From CAIWKO01 sp964469155 (GTDB taxonomy: Bacteria; Bacteroidota; Bacteroidia; Bacteroidales; CAIWKO01): DNA of 64,000 bases. A program made the position numbers and the translations under genes. The stretch's first letter is position 1. Each line of letters opens with the position of its first letter. The DNA is taken from positions 1-64,000 of the forward strand of contig CAYXXU010000008.1 of NCBI GenBank assembly GCA_964469155.1, in the 5' to 3' direction. The notes beneath the pieces were generated by a model, which was not told the DNA's origin, made no database searches, and saw only the letters and a list, made by a program, of their open reading frames with translations. Below are positions 26,822 through 34,072 of the stretch, piece by piece.

Positions 26822-27094
26822 ATGAAGAGAATACTGGCGATTATTTTTATTTTGATATTTATGGTTTCTTGCAAGGCAAAATACGAAGAACTATCTGTAA
26901 GATACAATAATACTCTGGCTAAAAAGAAAGATGCCATAAAAGACCGTAAGCATTATGAAAGCCTTACAAAGACATACAACGACTCAATAAACACCTTGCT
27001 TCCCGAACATAGTTTCTGGAAAAGATATAGCAGGGAAGCAGAAGAGATTGTCAGGCTCAAGTCTGATTTCATTAAAAATGGGTTACGATATTAA
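26822..27094 (+). CDS. Small lipoprotein
   Basis: 90 aa. Lipoprotein signal with lipobox MVSC (Cys17), then a helical charged region (KKKDAIKDRKHYESLTKTYNDS) and a C-terminal segment with WKRYSREAEEIVRLKSDF. No known domain. Followed after 51 bp by another lipoprotein gene of similar N-terminal style, so probably co-transcribed. Confidence 0.7.
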   Translation: MKRILAIIFILIFMVSCKAKYEELSVRYNNTLAKKKDAIKDRKHYESLTKTYNDSINTLLPEHSFWKRYSREAEEIVRLKSDFIKNGLRY

Positions 27095-27145
27095 ATGTCA
27101 CCAGAACACACAATCACCAAATTGCACCAAATCACTTTTACATAA

Positions 27146-27994
27146 ATGTTAAGACTTCGCGGAATATTGCCATTTCTTGTATTACTAACCACTCTAAATA
27201 GTTGTTATATTGTGAGATATAAGAAGCTGCAGAAGGATTATGCCAGTTTACGTAAAGAATATCTGAAAGATAACAGCAAAATGCTTGCTGCAAAACAAAA
27301 ATACCTTCAGAAGAAAGATTCGGTTGCATTGATAATTGCGCAAACCAGAAAAAATATTTACTCCTTTAAAGAAGATAATAAGCTTACCGATTCATTGAGC
27401 AGGTATATTGTAGCCACATTGGGAAAATACTGGACCGAACAGGATAAATCTACCTGCCATACAGCAAAAGATATTAAACTATTGAACCAGGACGAAAAGG
27501 AAATTTATCTGTATCTGAACCTGGCCCGACAGCATCCGTCGGTTTTCGCTGAATTGTACATCTCTCCCTTTCTGAATGCAAATATTTTGTCAGGTCTGTC
27601 AGATTCTACCTGGCTTACTTCCGATACCGGTAATCTTTGGCATAATAGTTATTATGACAACAGTTTGTATCTGCGCATGAAGAAAATGCAACCGATGAAT
27701 ACCCTTCAATTTGATAAACAATGCTGGGAATCGGCTGAATGTCATTCTATAAGTGTAGGCAAAGCGGGATTGATAACTCACGAAAGGCAAAAAGGATGCA
27801 CCTCATATTTCAGTGGAGAATGTTGTCATTATGGACGTTCTGATGCACTGGAAATAGTTTTGGACCTATTGATCGACAGCAATGTAGAATCATTGGGTCA
27901 CCGTAATATCTGCCTGGGCGCATACTCTTTGCTGGGTGTTTCAATGAAGCCCCATATCACCTGGAGGGTGAATACAACCCTGGATTTTAAGTGA
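27146..27994 (+). CDS. CAP/SCP-domain lipoprotein
   Basis: 282 aa. Signal peptide with lipobox LNSC (Cys20). Residues 27-95 form a helical stalk (KKLQKDYASLRKEYLKDNSK). Residues about 115-280 resemble a CAP domain: EIYLYLNLARQHPSVFAE, then LQFDKQCWESAECHSISVGK, ITHERQKGCTSYF and LGHRNICLGAYSLLGVSMK. The H-x-E-R and G-H-R-N-I elements match bacterial CAP proteins. Several extra Cys (GECCHYG) suggest disulfides and periplasmic or surface location. Function of bacterial CAP proteins is mostly unknown. Confidence 0.75.
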   Translation: MLRLRGILPFLVLLTTLNSCYIVRYKKLQKDYASLRKEYLKDNSKMLAAKQKYLQKKDSVALIIAQTRKNIYSFKEDNKLTDSLSRYIVATLGKYWTEQDKSTCHTAKDIKLLNQDEKEIYLYLNLARQHPSVFAELYISPFLNANILSGLSDSTWLTSDTGNLWHNSYYDNSLYLRMKKMQPMNTLQFDKQCWESAECHSISVGKAGLITHERQKGCTSYFSGECCHYGRSDALEIVLDLLIDSNVESLGHRNICLGAYSLLGVSMKPHITWRVNTTLDFK

Positions 27995-28002
27995 TAAACC
28001 CA

Positions 28003-28025
28003 AAAATCGCCATGAGGCGGTTTTC
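28003..28025 (+). terminator. Probable terminator after the CAP lipoprotein gene
   Basis: AAAATCGCC / GGCGGTTTT hairpin with a 4-nt loop and T-tail, 9 bp after the stop at 27994. One T-G wobble in the stem. Confidence 0.6.
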
Positions 28026-28093
28026 CTTAGCGCAGCAACAAAGTATTTCCTTTTTATCATTCAATTGCTGAACGACACAGGTTGTTGTCGCTA

Positions 28094-28714
28094 CTATTTT
28101 TCATACTGGCTTAAATCAATTTTCGCCTTGCCTTTTTCTTTGTAGGGAAATTTCTTTTCAAATTCCATCAATTCATCTTCGCCGGAGGTAAAGGCTTCGT
28201 CTTCAAAGAACTTTCCTTTTACATGAGCCAATCCGTTCTCCCTTAATTCCAGTACCATAAAGGGGTCGAAGTTTTGACCCTCTTTGGTGGTAATGTCATA
28301 CTTTTGGGCATTTATAAAACCAAAACGTTGATAGTAATCAGGATTTCCGAATAATATCATTCCCGGATACCCTAATTTCTTAGCGGCTACAATGGAATGT
28401 TCAAAGAGTTGGGTTCCTATGCCTTTGTTTTGCAGATGGGGCAATACCGCAAACGGACCTATACACAATACTTCATGCTCTTTTCCCTGCTTATCGGTTA
28501 CCTTTGCTTTGGTCGATATTATATGCCCAACAATCTCGCCCCCTATAACTGCCACCAGGTCGAGCTGGCTGATATAACTTTCGCTTTTCCTGAGATTGTG
28601 AAGCACCAGATGTTCATCACATCCCGGTTTAAATAAATTCCAGAATGCTTCTCTGGTTATGTGCTCTGTTGGTTCAAAGTCACTTGTTGTTGTGTTTCTA
28701 ATAATTACTTCCAT
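28094..28714 (-). CDS. GNAT-family N-acetyltransferase
   Basis: 206 aa. N-terminal strand MEVIIRNTTTSDFE, acceptor region, then the acetyl-CoA loop LPHLQNKGIGTQLFEHSI (R/Q-x-x-G-x-G/A type) and the C-terminal strand GMILFGNPDYYQRFGFINA. Typical of YhbS-like GNAT enzymes acting on small molecules or protein N-termini; substrate unknown. Cytosolic, apparently monocistronic. Confidence 0.9.
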   Translation of the reverse strand: MEVIIRNTTTSDFEPTEHITREAFWNLFKPGCDEHLVLHNLRKSESYISQLDLVAVIGGEIVGHIISTKAKVTDKQGKEHEVLCIGPFAVLPHLQNKGIGTQLFEHSIVAAKKLGYPGMILFGNPDYYQRFGFINAQKYDITTKEGQNFDPFMVLELRENGLAHVKGKFFEDEAFTSGEDELMEFEKKFPYKEKGKAKIDLSQYEK

Positions 28715-28836
28715 ATTGCATTATTGAGTTTTCTTTTGCCTTTGTTCCCTTCGTTCCATGCTTTTTTTCCAACCATAACCTTATATTATAATCCCGTGAA
28801 CGTAGCAGTTCCAAACAAACCATTATTATATCCCCC

Positions 28837-29070
28837 TTACTGTTCGGGCAGGTGCGCCTCGTTATGGGTTTCATCGGCTGAAGCATCCAACTTGTCCCTG
28901 CGCCTGGTAAGCATCTTACGGATTAAACCGATCAAAATAAAAACGGCAAGGGGAACAGCTAATACTCCAATGATCAGCAGGTAAACTTCTTCTATATCAT
29001 TGGCACCGCCCGTGCCGGCGTATGCAAAATGAAATAAAAGCAAAAACTGAAGAGCGATACTTTGTTTCAT
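28837..29070 (-). CDS. Small membrane protein
   Basis: 77 aa: signal-like N-terminus (MKQSIALQFLLLFHFAYA), a Gly-rich spacer, a transmembrane helix (VYLLIIGVLAVPLAVFILIGLI) and a basic then acidic cytosolic tail (RKMLTRRRDKLDASADETHN). No known domain. The separate signal peptide and TM helix with positive-inside tail make it a credible gene. Confidence 0.65.
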   Translation of the reverse strand: MKQSIALQFLLLFHFAYAGTGGANDIEEVYLLIIGVLAVPLAVFILIGLIRKMLTRRRDKLDASADETHNEAHLPEQ

Positions 29071-29188
29071 AAGGGTTGATTTGTTTTTTTATTTACAATT
29101 TTATTCAAAAGAAAATGTAATCATTTCTTTTCAGCGGTTATGGGGGTAAAAGAAAACAAATTTTATTCCGAAGCAATCCTAATCAGGG

Positions 29189-29332
29189 TTATCGGTATTT
29201 ATCTACAATTTCTTTCGACAGTCTTAACCCCAGTTTCAATTCGGCCTGCACCAGAGCAACCGCTTCAATTAGTTTATTCTGCTTTACGAGTTCGATAATT
29301 TTATGTTCTAATTCTTCACTGATTTTTTCCAT
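29189..29332 (-). CDS. 47-aa L7/L12 C-terminal-like small protein
   Basis: ATG at 29332, stop at 29189; too short for usual gene callers. The sequence begins MEKISEELEHKIIELVKQNK and continues LIEAVALVQAELKLGLRLSK, a helix-turn-helix spacing resembling the C-terminal domain of ribosomal protein L7/L12 (I-E-L-V-K-x-x-x-x-x-E-A-V...L-G-L-x-x-A/S-K-x-x-V-D). Free-standing small proteins of this kind occur in many bacteria with unknown roles. It lies just outside the left inverted repeat of the GxxExxY unit. Confidence 0.6.
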   Translation of the reverse strand: MEKISEELEHKIIELVKQNKLIEAVALVQAELKLGLRLSKEIVDKYR

Positions 29333-29396
29333 TTGTTTATTTTCAAAGCTTTTTTAAATTATTCGTTCAAGGTTGTTACCGCTTTTCTGTTTCCAT

Positions 29397-29869
29397 TGTC
29401 TGAACCATTGATTAACCTGATTTTATTGATTTCACTGATTTTTTAATGCCGGATTAATTAATCTGCGGTACTCAAGGCTTTTATTGCCGAAATTTATAAG
29501 CAATCCCACTTCCAGATTAAATGCTTCCAGATAGTTGATGGCTTGGGCAAGATGAACATCTTCCAGTTTTGTCAGTGCCTTCAATTCAACACAGACACTC
29601 CCGTCTATCAAAAAGTCGACTCTGCGCGTACCAATAATTTCACCTTTATAAAACACTGGCATTTCATATTCCCTCGAAAATGGAATATCGCGAAGTATCA
29701 TCTCTTTTTCCAATGCCCTCTGGTATATCCTCTCCTGAAAACCATTTCCCAATAATCTGTGAACTTCCATGGCCGCGCCTATCACTTTTCCGGTTAGTTC
29801 AGAAAATTTATATTGCTCCTTGATAATCATAATTAATCATTTTAATCAGGTTAATCAATGGTTCAGACA
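29397..29869. mobile_element. Putative mobile unit: GxxExxY nuclease gene between perfect 26-bp inverted repeats
   Basis: The 26-bp left arm (29397-29422) starts TGTCTGAACCATTGATTAAC; its exact reverse complement is at 29844-29869. The 473-bp unit contains only the GxxExxY gene (29432-29830), which starts 14 bp from the right arm and ends 9 bp from the left arm. A degenerate relative of the arm sequence occurs at 9738-9770. No transposase is encoded, and I could not define a target-site duplication. Confidence 0.65.
29432..29830 (-). CDS. GxxExxY protein (PDDEXK_3-type nuclease family)
   Basis: 132 aa. The eponymous motif is GFQERIY (G-x-x-E-x-x-Y) in HRLLGNGFQERIYQ near residue 33. A PD-(D/E)XK core follows: RRVDFLID (Asp) and CVELKAL (E-x-K). 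A further helix, HLAQAINYLEAFNLEVGLLINFG, is typical of the family. The biochemical function of GxxExxY proteins is not established; the motif set predicts a nuclease. It fills the space between perfect inverted repeats, pointing to mobility as a unit. Confidence 0.85.
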   Translation of the reverse strand: MIIKEQYKFSELTGKVIGAAMEVHRLLGNGFQERIYQRALEKEMILRDIPFSREYEMPVFYKGEIIGTRRVDFLIDGSVCVELKALTKLEDVHLAQAINYLEAFNLEVGLLINFGNKSLEYRRLINPALKNQ

Positions 29870-29931
29870 TTTGCGCTTTTTATTATAATCCGGCGAAGGC
29901 AGGAGCCTTGGCCGGAAGGGAAACTGTTGCA

Positions 29932-30423
29932 TTAATCTTTTTCATTCTTCTTGATTTCAGAGGAAGCCTTGTGCAGTTTGCCACCTAACAAAATTCCGGA
30001 AGCAACCAGGACAAGATTTTTTATAATATATTGGCCTTCCAGTGTCGGGGCATAAGGAAAATGTGTAAACACTTCATCGGGGAAAAGAAATACAGGTAAA
30101 AATGTCCCTGCCATCTGGAGAAATAACAAGAGTAAGGTTGCCCTCATAAATTTTCCTGATATAAGGCCGAGGCCTATAAGCACTTCCCATAAAGCCAATC
30201 CGTTGATGATTATGAAATCGGGCAACAGCCCAAAACTTAGCCATGAAATTGTTTTGATGGCCAAGCCCTGCGCAGGACTTAATCCTGGGAAAAATTTAAG
30301 AAACCCGAACCAGAAAAACACTATGCCTATGGATATTCTTACCAGCCAGTAACCATGACGAGACATCCAGTCGGTAATTACCGGATCTATTTTATTAAAC
30401 CATTCTCCTTTAAACAGGCCCAT
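29932..30423 (-). CDS. DoxX-like integral membrane protein
   Basis: 163 aa with four predicted membrane helices (about 25-45, 75-95, 100-120 and 130-150). The segment VRISIGIVFFWFGFLKFFPG and the following WEVLIGLGLISGKFMRATLLLL fit the DoxX/YkgB-like family, which is linked to redox or membrane processes without a firm reaction. Cytoplasmic-membrane location. C-terminus is Lys-rich (KKNEKD). Confidence 0.75.
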   Translation of the reverse strand: MGLFKGEWFNKIDPVITDWMSRHGYWLVRISIGIVFFWFGFLKFFPGLSPAQGLAIKTISWLSFGLLPDFIIINGLALWEVLIGLGLISGKFMRATLLLLFLQMAGTFLPVFLFPDEVFTHFPYAPTLEGQYIIKNLVLVASGILLGGKLHKASSEIKKNEKD

Positions 30424-30846
30424 ATTATCTTCTGCTTTGGTTCTTATTGATAATTTAATTTATTAGCTCCCGTTTATTTTCAAATTTGTTATTATGGCGA
30501 AGGTTGGAGTCTTTTTTAAAGGACCAGAACGACTCATAGGACAAATGATCCTCATGGGTCGCACTTCCATTTTCTACCCTCAAATTTACAAAAATATTCC
30601 CAATCCACCCAACATATTTCCACATATTTTTTTCAGACATAGCTGCACTCATTCACAAGGCCATCAGTGTGTGAATTATGTTTAATTGAGCCGTTTCAAT
30701 GAGATAGGGGAAATATTTTGTACCCGTAAACTCACTCCTTCATTTTCATTGCATAAGCCTGTTCTGCTTATTTCCATAATTATTGTTTTGCTCTGAACAG
30801 GTAAAACATATCGATTGTAGATAACTTTTCAAATCATGTTACGTAA
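30424..30846. other. Intergenic stretch without a supported gene
   Basis: Divergent gap between the DoxX-like and LytTR genes. Short frames exist on both strands around 30455-30685 but lack domain, signal or composition support. A small hairpin (AAGC...GCTT near 30767-30782) is the only other structure seen. Confidence 0.5.
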
Positions 30847-30869
30847 AAAGGTTTAATTAGTAAACCTTT
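30847..30869 (+). promoter_or_regulatory. Leader hairpin before the LytTR gene
   Basis: Perfect 9-bp inverted repeat AAAGGTTTA / TAAACCTTT with a 5-nt loop, ending 14 nt before the ATG at 30884. Could be an operator for autoregulation or a leader attenuator-like hairpin. Confidence 0.5.
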
Positions 30870-30883
30870 AAAAATCATGTACT

Positions 30884-31336
30884 ATGGAACCCAAACAAAA
30901 CAAAAAACACAACCACACTCCCGCAAACCAAACCGGCAAAGCCCCTTTACCGCCTGCGGTGATGGAAACGCTGAAAAAGGCTAAGGATATTATTAGCATT
31001 GTTTGCTGCGGCAACAAGCTGACCTTTATATTTAAGGACGGTCACAAGGAATCGCATCGTATAAAACTCGAACACCTGCCGCTATGGCCCTACTCAAAGA
31101 TATTTCTGCGGATACACCGCTCCTGGGCCATCAATATGCATTGTATGCTGAGCGAAACGCATAACGAAAAAACAGGATCGATAAAACTTATTGATAATGA
31201 AAGCTATAGTGTTTCAGCGTCTTATATCGATAATTTTGTCTGTTGTTTGGCATTATTGTATAAAAATCAGCGTATTAGAGAAAGGAAAGAAAATTTCCGT
31301 CACAAATGGCTTTTCTCCTCGAAGTTTGATATTTAA
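30884..31336 (+). CDS. LytTR-type DNA-binding regulator
   Basis: 150 aa. A polar, basic N-terminus (MEPKQNKKHNHTPANQTGK) is followed by a LytTR-like domain at about 37-135, with LTFIFKDGHKESHRIKLEHL, FLRIHRSWAINM (the conserved F-x-R-x-H-R/K-S-x-x-I-N motif) and IKLIDNESYSVS. There is no receiver domain, so it is a free-standing LytTR regulator. The 21-bp array 2 begins 84 bp after its stop; whether the protein binds that array is untested. Confidence 0.8.
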   Translation: MEPKQNKKHNHTPANQTGKAPLPPAVMETLKKAKDIISIVCCGNKLTFIFKDGHKESHRIKLEHLPLWPYSKIFLRIHRSWAINMHCMLSETHNEKTGSIKLIDNESYSVSASYIDNFVCCLALLYKNQRIRERKENFRHKWLFSSKFDI

Positions 31337-31419
31337 ATTTGCTTTGTTTTTCGAACATAGGTCTTTGAAATTTTTTTCAACGCTGTTGGCAAAAGCTTAC
31401 TGGCGATTTTTTGAAAATT

Positions 31420-31671
31420 TAGCCGGCTTTCTTCATAACAAAGCGAGCTATCTTCACAAAAGAGCGAGCTATCTTCGCAAAAGAGCGAGCTAATTTAACT
31501 AAAGAGCGAGCTTTTCTCACAAAAGAGCGAGCAATTTTCACAAAAGAGCGAGCTAATTTCACAAAAGAGCGAGCTTTTTTCTCAAAAGAGCGAGCTAATT
31601 TCACAAAAGAGCGAGCTAATTTCGTAAAAGAGCGAGCTAATTTCGTAAATGAGCAGGCTATTCGCGGCAGA
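31420..31671. repeat. 21-bp phased intergenic array 2
   Basis: Eleven units start at 31441, 31462, 31483, 31504, 31525, 31546, 31567, 31588, 31609, 31630 and 31651, exactly 21 bp apart, with a degenerate one at 31420. Consensus GAGCGAGCTAATTTCACAAA; the GAGCGAGC core and following A-run are the most constant. All frames through it stay open because 21 is divisible by three, which explains the RSF-K-LA-type pseudo-peptides. It lies 119 bp upstream of the unknown gene at 31791. Confidence 0.9.
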
Positions 31672-31790
31672 AACTTATGTATAATTAAATGAAAATCAGT
31701 ATTTAAGTCAGAAGAGAAACTTGAAAAACCATTGAGAAAACAAATATCAACACAATTAAACAAAATAAGTAATCACTAAATTATTGAATT

Positions 31791-32522
31791 ATGGGAAAAG
31801 TAAGAATTCCGATCAACATTGCAGATTTCGATGCTTTTATGAATAGCACCGATGATCTTCAGCTAACTGTGGTACCTCCGGGCTCCGACAAAAAGTTTAC
31901 CATTTGGGGATGGACCGACGCAGAAAGCGAACAATGGACAGCCTTCCGTCAGGAAAGCAATTCATTGTTTGCCGATTACAAGAATCCCGAAAAAAAAAGT
32001 CCGATAGTGATAGAAAAATCGAACGAACTCATAAGCAAAGTCAGGTCATATGATAATAATAAAGAATCGGGACATCATCTGCTCGACAAAATTGCTTTGA
32101 AGGGTACTATCGAAGATTGCGCACAGTTCAATATAAAACGCAGCACCACACGCCAGGCCGATCCGGTGCACCACGATTATGATCCCAATCTGTACAAAGC
32201 TGTGCTTAATATAATAAAACATGATGTGGGCATGCATCTGATTGAGGTTACTGAACTATCGTCAGGAGGTAGCAAAAAACTCCCCGAAGGTATGGCTTCG
32301 GTCAAGATTTATCGTTATATGGGAAAAAATGAACCCGCCAATGATGATGCTTACCTTTTATTGGGAAATGGAAAATATGGCAAAATTGCCAGTTTGTTCA
32401 GCGATGTGCATGTGCCTGAAGGCGAAAATTGGACAGCCTATTATTATGCCCGCTACGAAAGCAAATCGGGCAAACTGGGCAAACCCGGCACCAAGGTGAA
32501 AGCCCCCATGATGATGGAATAG
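31791..32522 (+). CDS. Conserved-looking protein of unknown function downstream of array 2
   Basis: 243 aa, cytosolic, no signal peptide. The start MGKVRIPINIADFDAFMNST is followed by an N-terminal half of helices with a Lys/Asn-rich middle (DNNKESGHHLLDKIALKG). The C-terminal part (IIKHDVGMHLIEVTELSSGG to WTAYYYARYESKSGKLG) has the strand pattern of a fibronectin-III/Ig-like fold. I recognise no named family. The gene has a strong terminator and no close neighbour, so it is monocistronic and sits directly behind a phased array, as do 43627 and 51915. Confidence 0.8.
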   Translation: MGKVRIPINIADFDAFMNSTDDLQLTVVPPGSDKKFTIWGWTDAESEQWTAFRQESNSLFADYKNPEKKSPIVIEKSNELISKVRSYDNNKESGHHLLDKIALKGTIEDCAQFNIKRSTTRQADPVHHDYDPNLYKAVLNIIKHDVGMHLIEVTELSSGGSKKLPEGMASVKIYRYMGKNEPANDDAYLLLGNGKYGKIASLFSDVHVPEGENWTAYYYARYESKSGKLGKPGTKVKAPMMME

Positions 32523-32551
32523 GCTTTCGGTAAGAAAAGCATTACCATAAG

Positions 32552-32592
32552 ATCCGCACCCCCCTGAAATAAGAGGGCTGCGGATTTTTTTT
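32552..32592 (+). terminator. Rho-independent terminator of the 31791 gene
   Basis: Stem ATCCGCA / TGCGGAT with an inner CCCCCT/AGAGGG extension, then a T8 run; 30 bp after the stop. Confidence 0.85.
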
Positions 32593-32739
32593 ATCAATAA
32601 GGTGTTGTGCGGGGCGGGGCGACTGGTAAAAGAAAAGCCTGACGAGAAAATTAGTAACGAGGCGACTGATAATTAATATGACATGATGGAAGCCCCTCCG
32701 TCACCAGCGACTGTACATTTTTTTTGAAGTTTTAGCTAC

Positions 32740-32772
32740 TTTGCAATAATTGTAAAATAATTAGTATTTTTG
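32740..32772 (+). promoter_or_regulatory. Promoter of the winged-helix regulator
   Basis: TTTG (32740-32743), 21-nt spacer, TATTTTTG (32765-32772). The ATG at 32784 is 12 nt after the -7 box, so the leader would be about 5 nt. Confidence 0.5.
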
Positions 32773-32783
32773 AAATAAAAAAT

Positions 32784-33083
32784 ATGAAGCACAATTTTGA
32801 CGCCTTCGACGTTGATTGGACAATTAAAGCCCTGCGTTGTTTGTCCAATACTGAAAATCTTATGATCATCGGTGTATTCGAAAATCACAATAGAGTAAAG
32901 ATAACTGATTTAGTTAAAATCCTGAATCTGAAATCTGTCAATATTCCAAGTCATGTAAATGCTTTAACCAAATATGGTATATTGACCAGAGAATGGGAAA
33001 AAGGATACTGGTATTATAAACTGAATACTGAATTTGTTGAAAATGCCAAAACTTTGGTTGCCTCAGTGAAAAAAAATATCTGA
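32784..33083 (+). CDS. ArsR-like winged-helix transcriptional regulator
   Basis: 99 aa. The segment CLSNTENLMIIGVFENHNRV, followed by ITDLVKILNLKSVNIPSHVN (helix-turn-helix) and a wing GILTREWEKGYWYYKLN, fits the ArsR/winged-helix fold. No metal-binding Cys pair, so it is not a classical metal sensor. Target unknown; the nearest downstream genes are a thioredoxin-like protein and a small membrane protein. Confidence 0.75.
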   Translation: MKHNFDAFDVDWTIKALRCLSNTENLMIIGVFENHNRVKITDLVKILNLKSVNIPSHVNALTKYGILTREWEKGYWYYKLNTEFVENAKTLVASVKKNI

Positions 33084-33410
33084 ATCCTTTTTCCAAAAAC
33101 CTGGTTAAAAAAGTACGCTTCCTGAAAGTGCTGAAAAAATTGGTATTTGCTTCAGGGGTAATAGGATATTTTATGTACAAGGTTAGTTGCTCATTTATGT
33201 TTCTGATAAATCGACCAATGCATCAGGCATAAAAATAAAATAAATCAACCCTTTTCCGCCATAATTGCCTCCTTCTTAATTGTTTTTGATTAGGCGAATC
33301 AATCATTAGGAACAGGCCTTTTTATGCCCACGGCAAATGTTGGACACTGAAACCCGGCGTTGGTATCAAAAAAAACAATACCTTTATAGTGCTAATATAG
33401 ATCAACCTCA
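33084..33410. other. Intergenic stretch, nothing supported
   Basis: No gene, terminator hairpin or repeat that I could support. Confidence 0.5.
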
Positions 33411-33680
33411 ATGAAAGAAAAAGAACCCATAATAATAGAAATGTTCTACACGCTCACTTGTCCGAATTGCAGAATCATGAAGCATATGCTTGACGAAGTG
33501 CTGCCACAGTTTGGCGACAAGTTCCGGCTGAAGAAGAGTCATGCCAGCACTCCCATAGGCATGATACGAACCATGAAGCTGGGAGTACATGCCGTTCCCG
33601 CCTTGCTGATCAACAATAAAGTGGTATTCAGGGGTGTGCCAACCAAAAATGAATTGATCAATAAATTAAGCAGTTATTAA
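33411..33680 (+). CDS. Thioredoxin/glutaredoxin-like small redox protein
   Basis: 89 aa. Active site CPNC in EMFYTLTCPNCRIMKHML (around residues 17-20), then the cis-Pro loop VHAVPALLINNKVVF. The size and lack of signal peptide fit a cytosolic thioredoxin-fold protein similar to MTH895/small thioredoxins of anaerobes. Followed after 17 bp by a two-helix membrane protein, probably the same operon. Confidence 0.85.
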   Translation: MKEKEPIIIEMFYTLTCPNCRIMKHMLDEVLPQFGDKFRLKKSHASTPIGMIRTMKLGVHAVPALLINNKVVFRGVPTKNELINKLSSY

Positions 33681-33697
33681 ATATTAAATTATAAAAA

Positions 33698-33925
33698 ATG
33701 GAAGAAAAGAAAAAACTAAGATGTCCGATAGGGATTCCTGCCGGAATTATTGCCGCCCTCATTGGTTTAACGGGTGTTATTGTAAACATTATTAATTTCA
33801 ATTGGTTTGAGCTGATTACCTCGTTTGCTTTACTTTTGCTGGCCATGCCTTTCACCCGTATCACCATGATGATACATTCGGCCAACGACCGTTTGGACGA
33901 ACTGGAAAGCAAGATGCCGAAATAA
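33698..33925 (+). CDS. Small two-helix membrane protein
   Basis: 75 aa with membrane helices at about 12-32 (IPAGIIAALIGLTGVIVNII) and 36-52 (WFELITSFALLLLAM), basic start and acidic end (NDRLDELESKMPK). No named domain. Tightly follows the thioredoxin-like gene, so it may anchor or partner it. Confidence 0.7.
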   Translation: MEEKKKLRCPIGIPAGIIAALIGLTGVIVNIINFNWFELITSFALLLLAMPFTRITMMIHSANDRLDELESKMPK

Positions 33926-33948
33926 AGGCTCGCTACTGACTGGCTCCG

Positions 33949-33960
33949 CCCCCCCCCCCC
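33949..33960 (+). repeat. C12 homopolymer
   Basis: Twelve consecutive C in the gap between the small membrane protein and the SsnA-like gene, 112 bp before its ATG. Length may be inaccurate in an assembly. Possible slippage site without known consequence. Confidence 0.6.
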
Positions 33961-34072
33961 GTCTGTATAAGTGGATTTTATTATTAAAGACTTATTTATA
34001 TTGTACCTGTTTGATTAATGTTTACCTACTTTTACATAAAAAACCCAATGTAGTACTCCTAACATCACAACC

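Noticed and set aside
30455..30685. Short overlapping frames on both strands in the gap before the LytTR gene
   Set aside because: No domain, signal peptide or promoter; opposite strands overlap fully.
31191..31763. Open frames on both strands across array 2
   Set aside because: RSF-K-LA-type peptides are a consequence of the 21-bp period; both strands are open equally.
33949..33960. C12 tract as a phase-variation switch for the SsnA-like gene
   Set aside because: It is 112 bp upstream of the start and not between recognisable promoter boxes, so no mechanism is evident.
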